Source: Hyphomicrobium sp. (GTDB taxonomy: Bacteria; Pseudomonadota; Alphaproteobacteria; Rhizobiales; Hyphomicrobiaceae). Taken from it: a stretch of 64,000 bases of DNA. How positions within the stretch are numbered: the stretch's first letter is position 1; each line of letters starts with the position of its first letter. The translations under genes were made by a program, and so were the position numbers. Shown here one piece after another: positions 18,109 through 27,603 of the stretch. Below the pieces are notes generated by a model. It was not told the DNA's origin. It saw only the letters and a program-made list of their open reading frames with translations, and ran no database searches. Location: positions 1-64,000 of the forward strand of contig JAIEMV010000018.1 in NCBI GenBank assembly GCA_019751875.1. Reading direction: 5' to 3'.

Positions 18109-19353
18109 TCATTTTATTGACGCTTGGGTCTCGTCAGACGACAGGCAACTCGATCTGTTGAAACAAACACGAACATCACGGAGATGGGACGCGGCGCGTT
18201 TAACATCGGCTTCCGCCCAGCAAAAACTCCCGTCTGGATATTGGCACAGCCAATCGTTATACGGAACAAGTCGGAAGGGGACGCCTCTGTAGGACTTGAA
18301 GTGCGGTCCATATTCAGTATTGGCGGACCAGTTGGTGGCAATGACTGGCTTGCCGAGCAAAAGTGCTTCATTGATGTTGAGACCAAATCCTTCGGAGCGA
18401 TGCAGCGACAGGTAGACATCGGCCGCGCGATGGAGAGCGGCGATTTCCATGTTATCGAGATCGTCGCAAAGCAGCCGAATGTTCGATGCGTCGCCGATGA
18501 GTTCCTGGAGTTCGTCCAGCACAATCTTTGTGCGTTTATTCGCGCGAATCTTGAAGACTAGTATGGCTGCCGCGTCGTCGCCGAACGCCTCCTGCCACGC
18601 ATGAACGTGCGCCCAAGGGTTCTTGCGCGCTGGACACGACTGGATATCCATGACCGCAAGTCCCATGAACGCTTCGCGCGGAACGCCAAGCCGCCTCCTG
18701 ATATCGATTCTGGTCTCTGGAGGCTCACTTACTCTGTGCGGTCTAACGGATACCGGAAGATCGAGAGATTTCCGGAACATCTCGGCACAGAACGCCGAAG
18801 GTGTCCAGACCTCGTGAACCAAACGCTCCGCGAATCGCCATTCGTTCGGAAACTTAGGTGTTTCCCAAACCCATCGTGCAACACGGTATGCCCTACGCAC
18901 ATCGTTTGGATTTAAGAGCCGAAAAACCGTGTCGTACGTATCGGGCTGACAGAAAAGATAAACGTTTTCGAAAGGACCATGGAGTTCGGGGAGCCGACTT
19001 TGTTCCCCGTTTAAATGCGAGCTGATGTCGATAGTATGAACCGAGCTGTGACGCCCCTCTAACATCCCAACGTCGTACGCGGCTGCGCGTCCGAGACCGT
19101 GCATACCTGAGAACTCTCCGAAAACGAGTGCTGGGCCGGTCGTCGGCTGAGCATCATCTCGCTTCGCGAAGGGCGCGCAGAACGTTTCACGCCTCTTGCT
19201 TCGCAGCCGCCGGCGGAAGGGAAGACGGGCACGGTAAAAAAGATGGCTTGGAGTCCACCGCCGCAGAAGCCAACGCAGGTGTTGGCCGCTCATCCGCGCG
19301 CCGCTTGAAAACACAGACCGTTCTCCGTCAGGCGGATGATCGAACTTGATCAT
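18109..19353 (-). CDS. Glycosyltransferase family 4 (GT-B)
   Basis: Middle gene of the GT4 run. The C-terminal donor-binding domain shows NPWAHVHAWQEAFGDD, LVFKIRANKR and the motif LHRSEGFGLNINEALLLGK followed by PVIATNWSANTEY, with the paired glutamates of GT4 enzymes. The N-terminal acceptor domain has VWTPSAFCAEMF, common in mannosyltransferases. The start is uncertain. ATG 19353 overlaps the upstream gene by 26 bases and is used here, ATG 19293 would leave a short gap, and a longer frame reaches 19419. None has a strong ribosome site. The N-terminus is markedly basic (RRRLRSKRR). Confidence 0.85.
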   Translation of the reverse strand: MIKFDHPPDGERSVFSSGARMSGQHLRWLLRRWTPSHLFYRARLPFRRRLRSKRRETFCAPFAKRDDAQPTTGPALVFGEFSGMHGLGRAAAYDVGMLEGRHSSVHTIDISSHLNGEQSRLPELHGPFENVYLFCQPDTYDTVFRLLNPNDVRRAYRVARWVWETPKFPNEWRFAERLVHEVWTPSAFCAEMFRKSLDLPVSVRPHRVSEPPETRIDIRRRLGVPREAFMGLAVMDIQSCPARKNPWAHVHAWQEAFGDDAAAILVFKIRANKRTKIVLDELQELIGDASNIRLLCDDLDNMEIAALHRAADVYLSLHRSEGFGLNINEALLLGKPVIATNWSANTEYGPHFKSYRGVPFRLVPYNDWLCQYPDGSFCWAEADVKRAASHLRDVRVCFNRSSCLSSDETQASIK

Positions 19354-20455
19354 AAAATTGATCCGCTGTTGAAGACACCAGTTCAATAGAGAAGTTTTTC
19401 CGGGCGTACTCGAGCCCACGACTGGCCAAGTCCCGGCGAAGTGCGGGCTCGCTGATTAGATTTTCCAAGGTCGCGGCAATATCATGAGCGTCGAAGCCTG
19501 AGGGCAGCATGATGGCATTACTACCCGATACCTCGCTGAGGCCCCCAGTACCCGAACTGATCACAGTGCAACCGCCCGCATGGCTCTCAAGCGCCGTTCG
19601 GCCAAAAGGCTCGTCCCATTTGGATGCAACGATCGCAATCGCCGCTTCTTCGCATTTCGCCTTCACGAACGACCACGGTTGCGCGACGTCCACAGAAGTC
19701 TGATGTGACACCGGCTGGAGCACTTCAAGAATATCATCGAAGTATCGGGGATGTGTGCCGATCTCGCTTAGGATAAAGCGACCACGCCAGTCGCGATGCT
19801 GGCTCAAAACCCGCGCGACGGCAGCCGCGGCCTCTTTAATGCCTTTCTCCGGTGCGGCACGGCCTACACACAGAATTTCTGGGACGCGGTTTTGCTGCGG
19901 GTGCCACTCGTCAAAGTTGAATCCGTTCGGAACCACGGCTCGGGGGATGGTGACCTCGGGCCAATCGGCTTCGAAGCGATCGTTGGCCGCGTTGCTTACA
20001 AAAATGATGCCGGCGAGAGATTGATAGGACCTAGTTCGCAGCCAGCGCTTGGCCGAGGTTAGAGGTCCCGCCCCAGATAGGCGTTTCGTGAAGTTGTGCG
20101 TATGGAAGACGATCGGGATCGGGAGTCGTCGAGCCAGGGCAACAGCGGTTGGCAGATGCTGCTGAACGACAATGAGGTCAATTTCCCGCTGGGTGGCCTG
20201 CGCTTCAACAAAGCGAACCTTGCGACGGGTCGAGGAAGCTGCAGAATCGGGAAAACAGAGTGTGCTGACGTCTGCGAAGAGGATCTCGTTCTTTTCGCAA
20301 ACCACAGTAGTTGTCTCGCGATACCTGCTTGAGCGAACAAGGTCGTGAACGCACAGATCGATCGAGGTCGCATTCGAAGGCCCGAAGTGCATATTCCGCG
20401 GCATGACAACCACGATGTGCAGACCTGCTTTGAGATTGTTCGTACGGCTGACCAT
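19328..20455 (-). CDS. Glycosyltransferase family 4 (GT-B)
   Basis: 375 residues, first gene of the minus-strand GT4 operon. It has the usual two-domain layout: IVVVMPRN at the N-terminus, PIVFHTHNFTKRL in the acceptor half, VPNGFNFDEW at the hinge, and EILCVGRAAPEKGI then ASKWDEPFGRTALESHAGGC in the donor half with the two catalytic-site glutamates. It likely adds a sugar from a nucleotide donor to a lipid-linked glycan at the membrane. It overlaps the next gene, which supports co-transcription. Specificity is unknown. Confidence 0.88.
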   Translation of the reverse strand: MVSRTNNLKAGLHIVVVMPRNMHFGPSNATSIDLCVHDLVRSSRYRETTTVVCEKNEILFADVSTLCFPDSAASSTRRKVRFVEAQATQREIDLIVVQQHLPTAVALARRLPIPIVFHTHNFTKRLSGAGPLTSAKRWLRTRSYQSLAGIIFVSNAANDRFEADWPEVTIPRAVVPNGFNFDEWHPQQNRVPEILCVGRAAPEKGIKEAAAAVARVLSQHRDWRGRFILSEIGTHPRYFDDILEVLQPVSHQTSVDVAQPWSFVKAKCEEAAIAIVASKWDEPFGRTALESHAGGCTVISSGTGGLSEVSGSNAIMLPSGFDAHDIAATLENLISEPALRRDLASRGLEYARKNFSIELVSSTADQFYDQVRSSA

Positions 20456-20835
20456 CGGCGTGTGAATGATGCCCTCCGCGGCCTAGTTCAGCAACTCGGG
20501 GGATTGGTGCCCACAGCTTTGGCAAACTGCAGCCGGAAAACTGAATGTAGGCGGCGCCCGACCCTAGCCGCAAGCGAGATGTCGAAGAGAAGGTGGGTCC
20601 AATCAACAGCACGATCAGAACAATATTGTGAACTGGAAATTAATCCGGCCTTAGCATCTTGAGTCAAGCGGCTGGGGGTCAAGCGTATGGTTGAGCCACC
20701 GAACCGGAGTGTGGCCTAAAAGCCCGCCTCAAGGAATCACTCATCGTCTCGTCGTCTCGCGGTGTGGTTGACACGTTTACCGGATTATCCACATCATGCG
20801 CACATTGCAAAAGGCGTTGATTTTAATGGTGCTGC
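20456..20835. other. Divergent intergenic region between two glycosyltransferase transcripts
   Basis: About 380 bases separating the leftward GT4 operon from the rightward GT2 gene, so it should contain promoters for both. I see no intact gene, no terminator and no promoter pair clear enough to assign. Confidence 0.5.
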
Positions 20836-20841
20836 GTGTTC

Positions 20842-21729
20842 ATGCCGGATCATCCCGTCAAAGATAACGTGGAGTATCTTCCCCTTCGCTCGGGAGGGGG
20901 AAAAAAGCTCCCCGTATCTTGTTTCATTATAACAAAAAACGAGGCGGATCGCATTGGACGCTGCATCGCGTCCGTCATCGATTGGGTCGATGAGGTGATC
21001 GTTATCGACTCTGGTAGCTCGGATGCGACCGTTCCGATCGCGCGCCGAGCGGGCGCCAAGGTCCTGTACCATGAATGGCCTGGCTTCGGGCAGCAGAAGC
21101 GCTATGCGGAAGACCAGTGCCGCAAGCCTTGGGTTTTCAACCTCGATGCCGACGAGATGGCGACCGTCGACCTGAAGGCTGAACTAAGGCAGTTGTTCAC
21201 GTCAGGAGAGCCCCAATTCGCCGCCTATCGCATGCCGGTCCATATCGTTTACCCGGGGCGAGACCGGCCGCGGCTGTTTGCGAAGGATCATACGTGTATC
21301 CGATTTTATGATCGGCGTCGGGTGAGGTTTAAGAACTCGACGCTTCATGACTCCGTCGACCCTGGGCAGTACCCGGTGGAGAGCCTGAGGAGCGTCGTTT
21401 TTCATCATACGTTCTCCTCATTCAAAGGCTTGATCGCAAAGTGTGACGAGCGGGCCTCCTACAGCGCCCTGCATGCGTCTCATCGGTCCCCGGGCAAGTT
21501 AAGGCTTAGAGCACTGGTTGAATGGCCTTGGGTTTTCACAAAGTACTACTTGTTCCGCCGGCATTTCACCGCCGGTCTTGATGGCTTGGCCTACGCCACA
21601 ATTATCGCGCATTACCGCCAGGCCCGGATCATTCGAATGCTGGCGCAACAGACGAGCCCTGAGGGCTCGCACGCTGGCACAAGCAGCGACCCGGATCTCA
21701 TCCCGGTCAGGACCCGCGCCCGCGCGTGA
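20842..21729 (+). CDS. Glycosyltransferase family 2, WaaE/KdtX-like (paralogue of 5711-6625)
   Basis: 295 residues with the same architecture as the gene at 5711: LPVSCFIITKNEADRIGRCI, IDSGSSDATV, WPGFGQQKRYAEDQCRKPW, the acidic motif FNLDADEMAT, FYDRRRVRFKNSTLHDSVDP and VFHHTFSSFKGL. A basic C-terminal part after WPWVFTKYYLFRRHF may lie along the membrane. Either GTG 20836 or ATG 20842 could start it; ATG is used. The neighbouring MsbA-like exporter on the same strand suggests a lipid-linked glycan as the common substrate. Confidence 0.87.
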   Translation: MPDHPVKDNVEYLPLRSGGGKKLPVSCFIITKNEADRIGRCIASVIDWVDEVIVIDSGSSDATVPIARRAGAKVLYHEWPGFGQQKRYAEDQCRKPWVFNLDADEMATVDLKAELRQLFTSGEPQFAAYRMPVHIVYPGRDRPRLFAKDHTCIRFYDRRRVRFKNSTLHDSVDPGQYPVESLRSVVFHHTFSSFKGLIAKCDERASYSALHASHRSPGKLRLRALVEWPWVFTKYYLFRRHFTAGLDGLAYATIIAHYRQARIIRMLAQQTSPEGSHAGTSSDPDLIPVRTRARA

Positions 21730-22064
21730 GTGCTCGCTCGACGTGAACCGACCGACGCGACGAATAGGCGGCTTCGAGTCCACGGCTCGCGCTTGGATTT
21801 TTTTTGATGCGGCAATGCTGCAGTGCCCGTCAGCCGCTCGACCGCCGAACGGTTGAATGCCGCAAATGAAAAGTCGGATCCATCGATCGGTCCACTCACG
21901 TTATGCCGTAAGCCTGACCGCCGTTTTTCTGCCTAATATTGATCAACATGGTGTCCGGGGACCGCTTGTTGGAGGTCGCGGTCACCCCGTGTCTGGACCT
22001 CGCGCCTCTGCGCCGTCTGTAGGTCAACGGTGATTGGGGCTTGCTAGAGGAACGTTGACGTCTG
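21730..22064. other. Intergenic before the ABC exporter
   Basis: About 335 bases with no supported gene. It contains TTGAATGCCGCAAATGA at about 21854, a sequence also found with small changes at about 1093 and 51308. Its meaning is unknown. Confidence 0.4.
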
Positions 22065-23834
22065 ATGCCCTCGACGATCGATCTGCTCAAACGTCTTTTT
22101 CGCGAGCATGGCCGCGAGTACGCCCCGCAATATGCGTTGGCGATCCTTGGCATGGTTATCGTGGCGGCCATGACGTCTCTTAGCGCGTACCTAATGAAGT
22201 ATGTCATTGACTCCATCTTCGTGAATCAGAGCCGAGAGGCTCTCTATTCTTTGACCGCTGCGATTGTCGTCATTTTTACCGCCAAAGGGCTCGCGAGCTA
22301 TTTCTCTGAGATTGTGCTCGGACGGATCGGAAATCGTCTCGTCGCCCAAACTCAGAAACGAATGTTTGATCATCTTCTCAAAGTCGATGTCGGCTTTTTC
22401 CAAAGCCATACATCAAGCGACCTGATCACGCGGATCTCACATAATGCAGCGGCCGTCCGCGACATACTCAATATGGTGTCGCTGACATTTGGGCGTGACC
22501 TGTTTACGATCATCGGGCTGATCATCACGATGATCGTGCTTGATCCCATGATGACGCTTCTAGCTTTCGTGGGCGGGCCGATCGCGGCCCTAATGTCTCG
22601 AAAACTGGTGGAGCGCGTCCGGAAAGCGGCTCAAAGCGAAGTTCATTCGATCACAGGCATCATCAACACCACTCGCGAACTCAGCCAAGGCGTGCAAGTC
22701 GTTAAGGCCTTCCAACTCGAGAAGATCATGCGTGGGCGAATGTTCGATGCTGTCGGGGCAGTCGAGCGGCTCTCAAATAAGATGATCCGGATCGAAGCCA
22801 GCGTGAACCCGATGATGGACACGCTCGCCGGTGTTGCTGTGGCGCTCGTCGTGTTCTACGCTGGATGGCGTAGCATCAATTACGGCGATACACCGGGGCA
22901 GTTCTTCGGCTTTATCACCGCCCTCCTCATGTGTGCCGACCCTGCGCGGCGACTGTCTCGTGTGCACCTGAAGATCGCAACGGCCGCGATCGGCGTGCGC
23001 ATGATGTACGAGCTCCTCGATACCCCCGCACTTGAAGATGAGGTCGAAAAGAAGCCGGATTTAGAAGTGTCCGGAGGACGCGTGGTGTTTGAGGACGTCG
23101 TTTTTGGATACGTTCCGGACCAGCCCGTCATCAAGGGACTCAATCTCGTTGCGCCCGCTGGAAAGGTGACCACGCTCGTCGGTCTGTCCGGTGGGGGCAA
23201 GTCCACAGTGCTTGCCTTGCTGCAGCGGTTCCGGGAACCACAGTCAGGAGCGATCTACATTGACGGCCAGCCAATAAGGGATCATTCGCTTGAGTCCTTG
23301 CGCCGCAACATCGCAAACGTCGGGCAGGATATCTTTCTCTTCGAAGGCAGCATTCTCGAAAACATTCGCGTCGGACTCCCGGACGCAACGGAAGAGCAGT
23401 GCATCGCCGCGGCGAAGGCGGCCAGTGCGCATGATTTCATTATGGCATTGCCGAGAGGTTATGCGACACAGTCCGGTGAGCTTGGAAATCAAGTGTCGGG
23501 AGGCCAACGGCAGCGCATTGCCATCGCCCGCGCGTTTTTGAAGAATTCTCGGATCGTGCTTTTGGATGAGCCCACGTCAGCCCTGGACAGCCAAACAGAA
23601 GATTATATCCAAAGAGAACTCAAGGAACTTGCCAAAGGGCGCACGACGATCGTGATTGCGCACCGGCTTTCCACCATCCTGCACGCTGATCTCATCCATG
23701 TCATCGATGGTGGACGTGTGGTGGAAAGCGGAAGACACGATGATCTGCTGCATAAGGGTGGCCCCTACAGTCGGCTCTTTAATTTGCAGTTCTCCAAAGT
23801 ATTGGAACACCAACAGCCCGAACTGTTGAACTAA
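22065..23834 (+). CDS. MsbA-type ABC exporter (lipid/LPS flippase family)
   Basis: 589-residue homodimeric half-transporter. Six membrane helices in residues 1-325 begin with QYALAILGMVIVAAMTSLSAY. The ATPase domain has Walker A GLSGGGKS, the Q-loop in NVGQDIFLFEGS, signature VSGGQRQRIAIARA, Walker B IVLLDEPTSALD and the H-loop VIAHRLS. The sequence is closest in style to MsbA and its polysaccharide or glycolipid relatives, which flip lipid-linked products across the inner membrane. Its place at the end of the glycan cluster suggests it exports the lipid-linked glycan or core-lipid A made here. A drug or peptide substrate is possible but less likely. Confidence 0.88.
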   Translation: MPSTIDLLKRLFREHGREYAPQYALAILGMVIVAAMTSLSAYLMKYVIDSIFVNQSREALYSLTAAIVVIFTAKGLASYFSEIVLGRIGNRLVAQTQKRMFDHLLKVDVGFFQSHTSSDLITRISHNAAAVRDILNMVSLTFGRDLFTIIGLIITMIVLDPMMTLLAFVGGPIAALMSRKLVERVRKAAQSEVHSITGIINTTRELSQGVQVVKAFQLEKIMRGRMFDAVGAVERLSNKMIRIEASVNPMMDTLAGVAVALVVFYAGWRSINYGDTPGQFFGFITALLMCADPARRLSRVHLKIATAAIGVRMMYELLDTPALEDEVEKKPDLEVSGGRVVFEDVVFGYVPDQPVIKGLNLVAPAGKVTTLVGLSGGGKSTVLALLQRFREPQSGAIYIDGQPIRDHSLESLRRNIANVGQDIFLFEGSILENIRVGLPDATEEQCIAAAKAASAHDFIMALPRGYATQSGELGNQVSGGQRQRIAIARAFLKNSRIVLLDEPTSALDSQTEDYIQRELKELAKGRTTIVIAHRLSTILHADLIHVIDGGRVVESGRHDDLLHKGGPYSRLFNLQFSKVLEHQQPELLN

Positions 23835-24057
23835 CGATAGGAGCGACGGCGCCCGCGTTGAGGTTCAAAGCAGAAGTGCTGTCTGTGGACCAGCGACGCG
23901 TTCCACTCAAGCTCTGCTCCGATAGCGACGTCCGTTTAACTTCAGTTCTACTAGAATAGCGTGCACGTCTACCGCTACCGCCGAACGTCACCGGAGCCCA
24001 TTGTTGCTCTCGATCGGCTTTGATCCCGTTGCTGACTCTGCGGGCGTAAGCCGGCCG

Positions 24058-24309
24058 TCACTCGGCGATCAGATCGCAGAGAGCGCCGAGCGAGCGCGGT
24101 CCCGGTGAGACGTGCCAACAGAACCTGAACACCTTGTCTTCAATCTCGCATTGCAGAAGGCCGCTAGGGACTGGGGCTATTTCAATTCGTCGAACACATG
24201 AGCCGCTCCTTGGCACCTCGAAAAAGCGATTTACCTCCATAGCCGCCAAGCCTTGATCAAAAATACCGGCTCCCGTCAATCGATATTCGGCGCGATGAGA
24301 ATGGGACAA
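24058..24309 (-). CDS. Small hypothetical protein
   Basis: 83 residues if started at TTG 24309, which has GAGG six bases upstream; an internal ATG gives about 60 residues. The central part (MEVNRFFEVPRSG.CVRRIEIAPVPSGLLQCEIEDKVF.F) reads like a folded beta-rich polypeptide. I do not recognise the family. The gene is isolated, convergent with the ABC exporter, and could be a chance frame. Confidence 0.35.
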   Translation of the reverse strand: MSHSHRAEYRLTGAGIFDQGLAAMEVNRFFEVPRSGSCVRRIEIAPVPSGLLQCEIEDKVFRFCWHVSPGPRSLGALCDLIAE

Positions 24310-24476
24310 CCCTCACCTCATGTCTTTGTTGTACGTTCGTTGTATCTGCAGATATAGAACGAGAGCTTCCCCTCGAAAAAACAAACCCATTTTTCTGTAA
24401 ATCATTCAAATGGATGGGCGATGAACCGAGACGGCCACACCCCCTCCACGCGTTGTCACGTCGCGATCTCTTTTCT

Positions 24477-24501
24477 GGAACGCCATTCGGCTCAAGGCGT
24501 T
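24477..24501 (+). promoter_or_regulatory. EcfG-type general-stress promoter of the DUF378 gene
   Basis: GGAAC at 24477-24481 and CGTT at 24498-24501 with a 16-base spacer exactly match the alphaproteobacterial EcfG consensus GGAAC-N16/17-CGTT. The site lies 34 bases upstream of ATG 24536. Confidence 0.75.
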
Positions 24502-24535
24502 GGCGACCGCACCAGCAACACAAGAGGAACGGTAG

Positions 24536-24751
24536 ATGCGGACGTTGAATACAATCGCTTTGGTTCTGACGATCATCGGTGGCTTGAACTGGGGGCTCGT
24601 CGGTTTGGCGGAGTTCGACCTGGTGGCGGCCATCTTCGGCGCCGGCTCCGCCCTGGCGCGGATCGTCTATATCGCAGTGGGGATTTCGGCAGCCTATTGC
24701 TTGAGCATACTGCCGATCGTCGCGCGCGAACCCGTGAGGTCGCGCGTGTGA
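24536..24751 (+). CDS. DUF378 family small membrane protein
   Basis: 71 residues with two hydrophobic helices. MRTLNTIALVLTIIGGLNWG, LVGL.EFDLVAAIFG and A.ARIVY.AVGI.A are the full DUF378 signature. Function of the family is unknown; members are often near stress or envelope genes. AAGAGGAACGGTAG precedes ATG 24536. A perfect EcfG promoter upstream places it in the general stress response. The last 58 bases overlap the 3' end of the alpha/beta hydrolase gene on the other strand. Confidence 0.88.
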   Translation: MRTLNTIALVLTIIGGLNWGLVGLAEFDLVAAIFGAGSALARIVYIAVGISAAYCLSILPIVAREPVRSRV

Positions 24752-25467
24752 TGGGCCGCCGCTGGCGGGACGTAGGCGGTGCGCGCGCGGCACGTCCGAT
24801 ACCACGTCCTTTGCAGGTTGCGGCTGGTGATGATCGCCTTGAGATGACCCGACCGCGTGCGCAGCACCCGCGCACGCGGTCGCCGGCTGGACAGGATATC
24901 GTGCCAAAGCTCGCTTTGCTCGGAGGGTATGATCCGATCCCGGTCGGCGATGAGAAAGAGGCTGCGTCGATCCAGATTGTCGAGATTTTCGACCGGGTTG
25001 AGCGGGCCGAGCGCCGAATAAAAATGAGGACGCTGATACCCTCGTTCTTCAGCGGCCTGCTTTATGGCCGCTGCACTCGGGCTCTCCCAGATCATGTTTT
25101 CTCCGCGTGCGGCCCCGCAGATGGACAGCAGGGGGGCTCGAAACAGGTTGGCGACGTAGGTGGCCGCAACGGTTCCGAGACTGAAGCCGACGATCAGCGG
25201 CGGATCGGGCTGCGGTCTCTTCTGAATGAGGTCCACCGCGTCCGAAATGATCCGGCGAAAAGCGACCACACTCTCAACCGGATCGGCACAGACCGCGCGC
25301 CGAGGCGTTTCATAGCAAGCGGCGAATGGTAGGGGTAACAACCCGAAAGAACGTGCAAGTCGATAAGGCGTGCTCCAGGGCAGAAAATAGATCACATCGT
25401 TTAGTGGCTGGCCCAGTCTACGCGCGACAACAGGCGTTCCGCTCTGCGGGTTAATAGGTGAATGCAT
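24694..25467 (-). CDS. Alpha/beta hydrolase-fold protein
   Basis: 257 residues. The nucleophile elbow is VGFSLGT (serine at about residue 96). The catalytic acid fits FLIADRDRIIP (about 172) and the histidine SGHLKAI. Esterase or lipase-like activity is expected. The substrate is unknown and no signal peptide is present, so it is probably cytoplasmic. The 30 or so C-terminal residues after the catalytic His are Arg/Ala-rich and overlap the convergent DUF378 gene, so they may be a non-conserved extension. A weak EcfG-like site (GGAAC-N16-AGTT) lies upstream. Confidence 0.75.
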   Translation of the reverse strand: MHSPINPQSGTPVVARRLGQPLNDVIYFLPWSTPYRLARSFGLLPLPFAACYETPRRAVCADPVESVVAFRRIISDAVDLIQKRPQPDPPLIVGFSLGTVAATYVANLFRAPLLSICGAARGENMIWESPSAAAIKQAAEERGYQRPHFYSALGPLNPVENLDNLDRRSLFLIADRDRIIPSEQSELWHDILSSRRPRARVLRTRSGHLKAIITSRNLQRTWYRTCRARTAYVPPAAAHHTRDLTGSRATIGSMLKQ

Positions 25468-25554
25468 CCCGCATAACTGGCTTTAGTTGCCAATGTTCCA
25501 GCTGTTAGAGACCGAACGCTCCGCCCGACATCAGGGTTCGCCTTGCTTCATGCT

Positions 25555-27285
25555 TTACCGGGCTTGGACGAGGCCTGAGTCGATGAGGCGGCGGTGGAAC
25601 TTGAGCATTGCGCCACCCGGACAGCCATCGTAGCGGCCCATGCACAGGTTCATCAGGCGGCGTCGTTCCAGATAACTGTCGGAGAGCGGCACACCAGCCG
25701 ACTGAAGGATAACCGTGCTGAGGAAGGGCACGTCGAGTGTGTCGACTTCGGGCAGGCGCGGCATCGGAAAATTGATCCCCTCAACACTATAGTACGTCAG
25801 GAAGCCGGGTGATCCGCGGGTAATGGCGACATCCTCGGCGGCATTGACGTTGCCGTAGCCGAGGTAGTGGCGCGTTGCGATCGGTTGATGGTCGCCGTAC
25901 TGGACCAGCAGGATCGGCTCGCCGGGGAAGCGAGCGGCGAGCTGACGCTTCAAGTCCTCCAGATCCATGCGCGCCATGGAAAGGCGGCGCAGGTACTCGT
26001 GCATTTCGGGCAGGGTGCCAGGTGCACCCCCAGGTACGTCGACCTCGGGATGATAGGGCTGCAGGTAGGGGCCATGGGCCGACATGGTGATCAGGTACGT
26101 GAAGAGTGGCTGGTCGCTCGATTCGATGTGAGACGAAAGCAGGTTGAGCAGCGTCCCGTAGTAGAAATGGTCGCGTTCGTTGGCGGTTTTCGCGCCTTGC
26201 GCCTTCTTGTCGAAGATCTCAGGAATGCCGGCGGCTCTGTAGAACTTGCCGTTGGAGACGAAGCTCTCTGACAGCGGGTAGATCACGGTGTTGCGATAGC
26301 CGCAGCGCGCGAGGGCTTCAGGCAGCGTGTCGTGGACGCGGCCTGCCATCAGGGACTGGACGAAGGGGCGCATGCCGCCAAACGAATACGTCGAGACGCC
26401 AGCGAGGATCGAGAACTCGGTCAGCCACGAGGCGCCGCCGTATGTTTCCACGCGCATCTTGCGCAGCGAGCCGTCGCCGGATCGGAACATTGCGTCAACG
26501 CGCTTGTCGTACCCCAATTGCGGAAAGTATTCGGGCGGAACCACAGATTCCTGGTGAATCAGGAGGATGTGCGGCCGTTTGCCAGCCGTTGAGCAGGTGG
26601 TGGGAACGGTGAAGAGGGGGCCGGGAGCCGCATCGGCGGCTTCGATGAGCTGGCCGCGCCACAGCGTTTCGATGGTTTCGGGCATGGAGGAGTAGAAGGT
26701 CGAGACGACGAGGTCTTCCCAGTATTGCTGGGTATGGCGGCGTTCGCCCTTCATGGCGGCTGTCCAGCCGGTGGCGACGGCGAAGGCGAGCATCATCGGA
26801 ATGGCCACGTGTCGGCGAACGCGGGTCGTATCTAAGGCATAGGCGGCCGCGAGGGCGATGGCGAACAAGGTCAAGGCTGCCAGCAGCAGGATCAGTTGCG
26901 CCCGATACGATGCCCACAGGAACGACAGCGTTGAAGTGGACGATAAATAGAACACAAGATCATAGGCATGAACCGACATATTCATGGCCTGATGCTTGGC
27001 AGCGGCCGCGTGGATCACGATGGTGACGAGAAGGGTCAGAAAGATGGTTGCGACCAGCAGGCGACGGGTCAGGGACAGGACCGCAAAGAAGATAAAGAGC
27101 GAGGCGCTCCAAACATACGCGAGGTGCCAGCCGGATCCTTCGAAGCGGCGGAAGTAGTCGCCGACCCCGATCATCGCGAACAAGGTCATGATACCGACGG
27201 CGCGCCACCCAAGCTGCCAGCGGGTCACGACGGAGGGCTGTTCCTCGATCAACGATCGCGGGTGAACGACTGTTCGATCAGCCAT
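25555..27285 (-). CDS. LtaS-like sulfatase-fold membrane enzyme (phosphoglycerol/phosphoethanolamine transferase type)
   Basis: Five hydrophobic helices in the first 190 residues (for example LFIFFAVLSL, VATIFLTLLVTIVIHAAAA) precede a periplasmic alkaline-phosphatase-fold domain. RPHILLIHQESV opens the catalytic domain, ETYGGASWLTEFSILAG carries the usual nucleophile region, FTYLITMSAHGPY supplies a histidine, and QYGDHQP is the terminal metal motif. Enzymes of this fold move phosphoglycerol or phosphoethanolamine head groups onto glycans or lipids outside the membrane. I use ATG 27285 (MADRTVV) rather than the frame start at 27351, whose extra residues look random. No neighbouring gene reveals the acceptor. 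Confidence 0.8.
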   Translation of the reverse strand: MADRTVVHPRSLIEEQPSVVTRWQLGWRAVGIMTLFAMIGVGDYFRRFEGSGWHLAYVWSASLFIFFAVLSLTRRLLVATIFLTLLVTIVIHAAAAKHQAMNMSVHAYDLVFYLSSTSTLSFLWASYRAQLILLLAALTLFAIALAAAYALDTTRVRRHVAIPMMLAFAVATGWTAAMKGERRHTQQYWEDLVVSTFYSSMPETIETLWRGQLIEAADAAPGPLFTVPTTCSTAGKRPHILLIHQESVVPPEYFPQLGYDKRVDAMFRSGDGSLRKMRVETYGGASWLTEFSILAGVSTYSFGGMRPFVQSLMAGRVHDTLPEALARCGYRNTVIYPLSESFVSNGKFYRAAGIPEIFDKKAQGAKTANERDHFYYGTLLNLLSSHIESSDQPLFTYLITMSAHGPYLQPYHPEVDVPGGAPGTLPEMHEYLRRLSMARMDLEDLKRQLAARFPGEPILLVQYGDHQPIATRHYLGYGNVNAAEDVAITRGSPGFLTYYSVEGINFPMPRLPEVDTLDVPFLSTVILQSAGVPLSDSYLERRRLMNLCMGRYDGCPGGAMLKFHRRLIDSGLVQAR

Positions 27286-27603
27286 TGGTTCCGGTTGTAG
27301 GGCGTCTTGGTGACGGGGAGATTCACAACATGAGCCCGCCCGAGGCCTCATGTCGTATAACTGTCATAATGGATAGCTGTTCCGCTGCGTAGTCCGTTTT
27401 ATCCCTAATGCGCGGCCTTATATTTTGCCGGCGTTGACGGATGCCGCCTCCCGCAGCGCACCTCGCCATAGGAGCAAGGCCAGGCCTCTTTCATCTGAGA
27501 TGAAACGCTATAAGGTGGCGCGCCGCAGCGAGGCCTGACCGGAACCGGGACCAACGCACTGCATTTTAAGGGGGCAACCCCATACTGGGGAGACCGGCGA
27601 CGC
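27286..27603. other. Divergent intergenic region before the acetate uptake pair
   Basis: About 320 bases between the LtaS-like gene and yjcH, so promoters for both directions are expected. I saw no site that I could assign with confidence. Confidence 0.4.

Noticed and set aside
25468-25520. EcfG-like site before the alpha/beta hydrolase gene (GGAAC-N16-AGTT)
   Set aside because: Two mismatches at the -10 make it too weak to list as a promoter.
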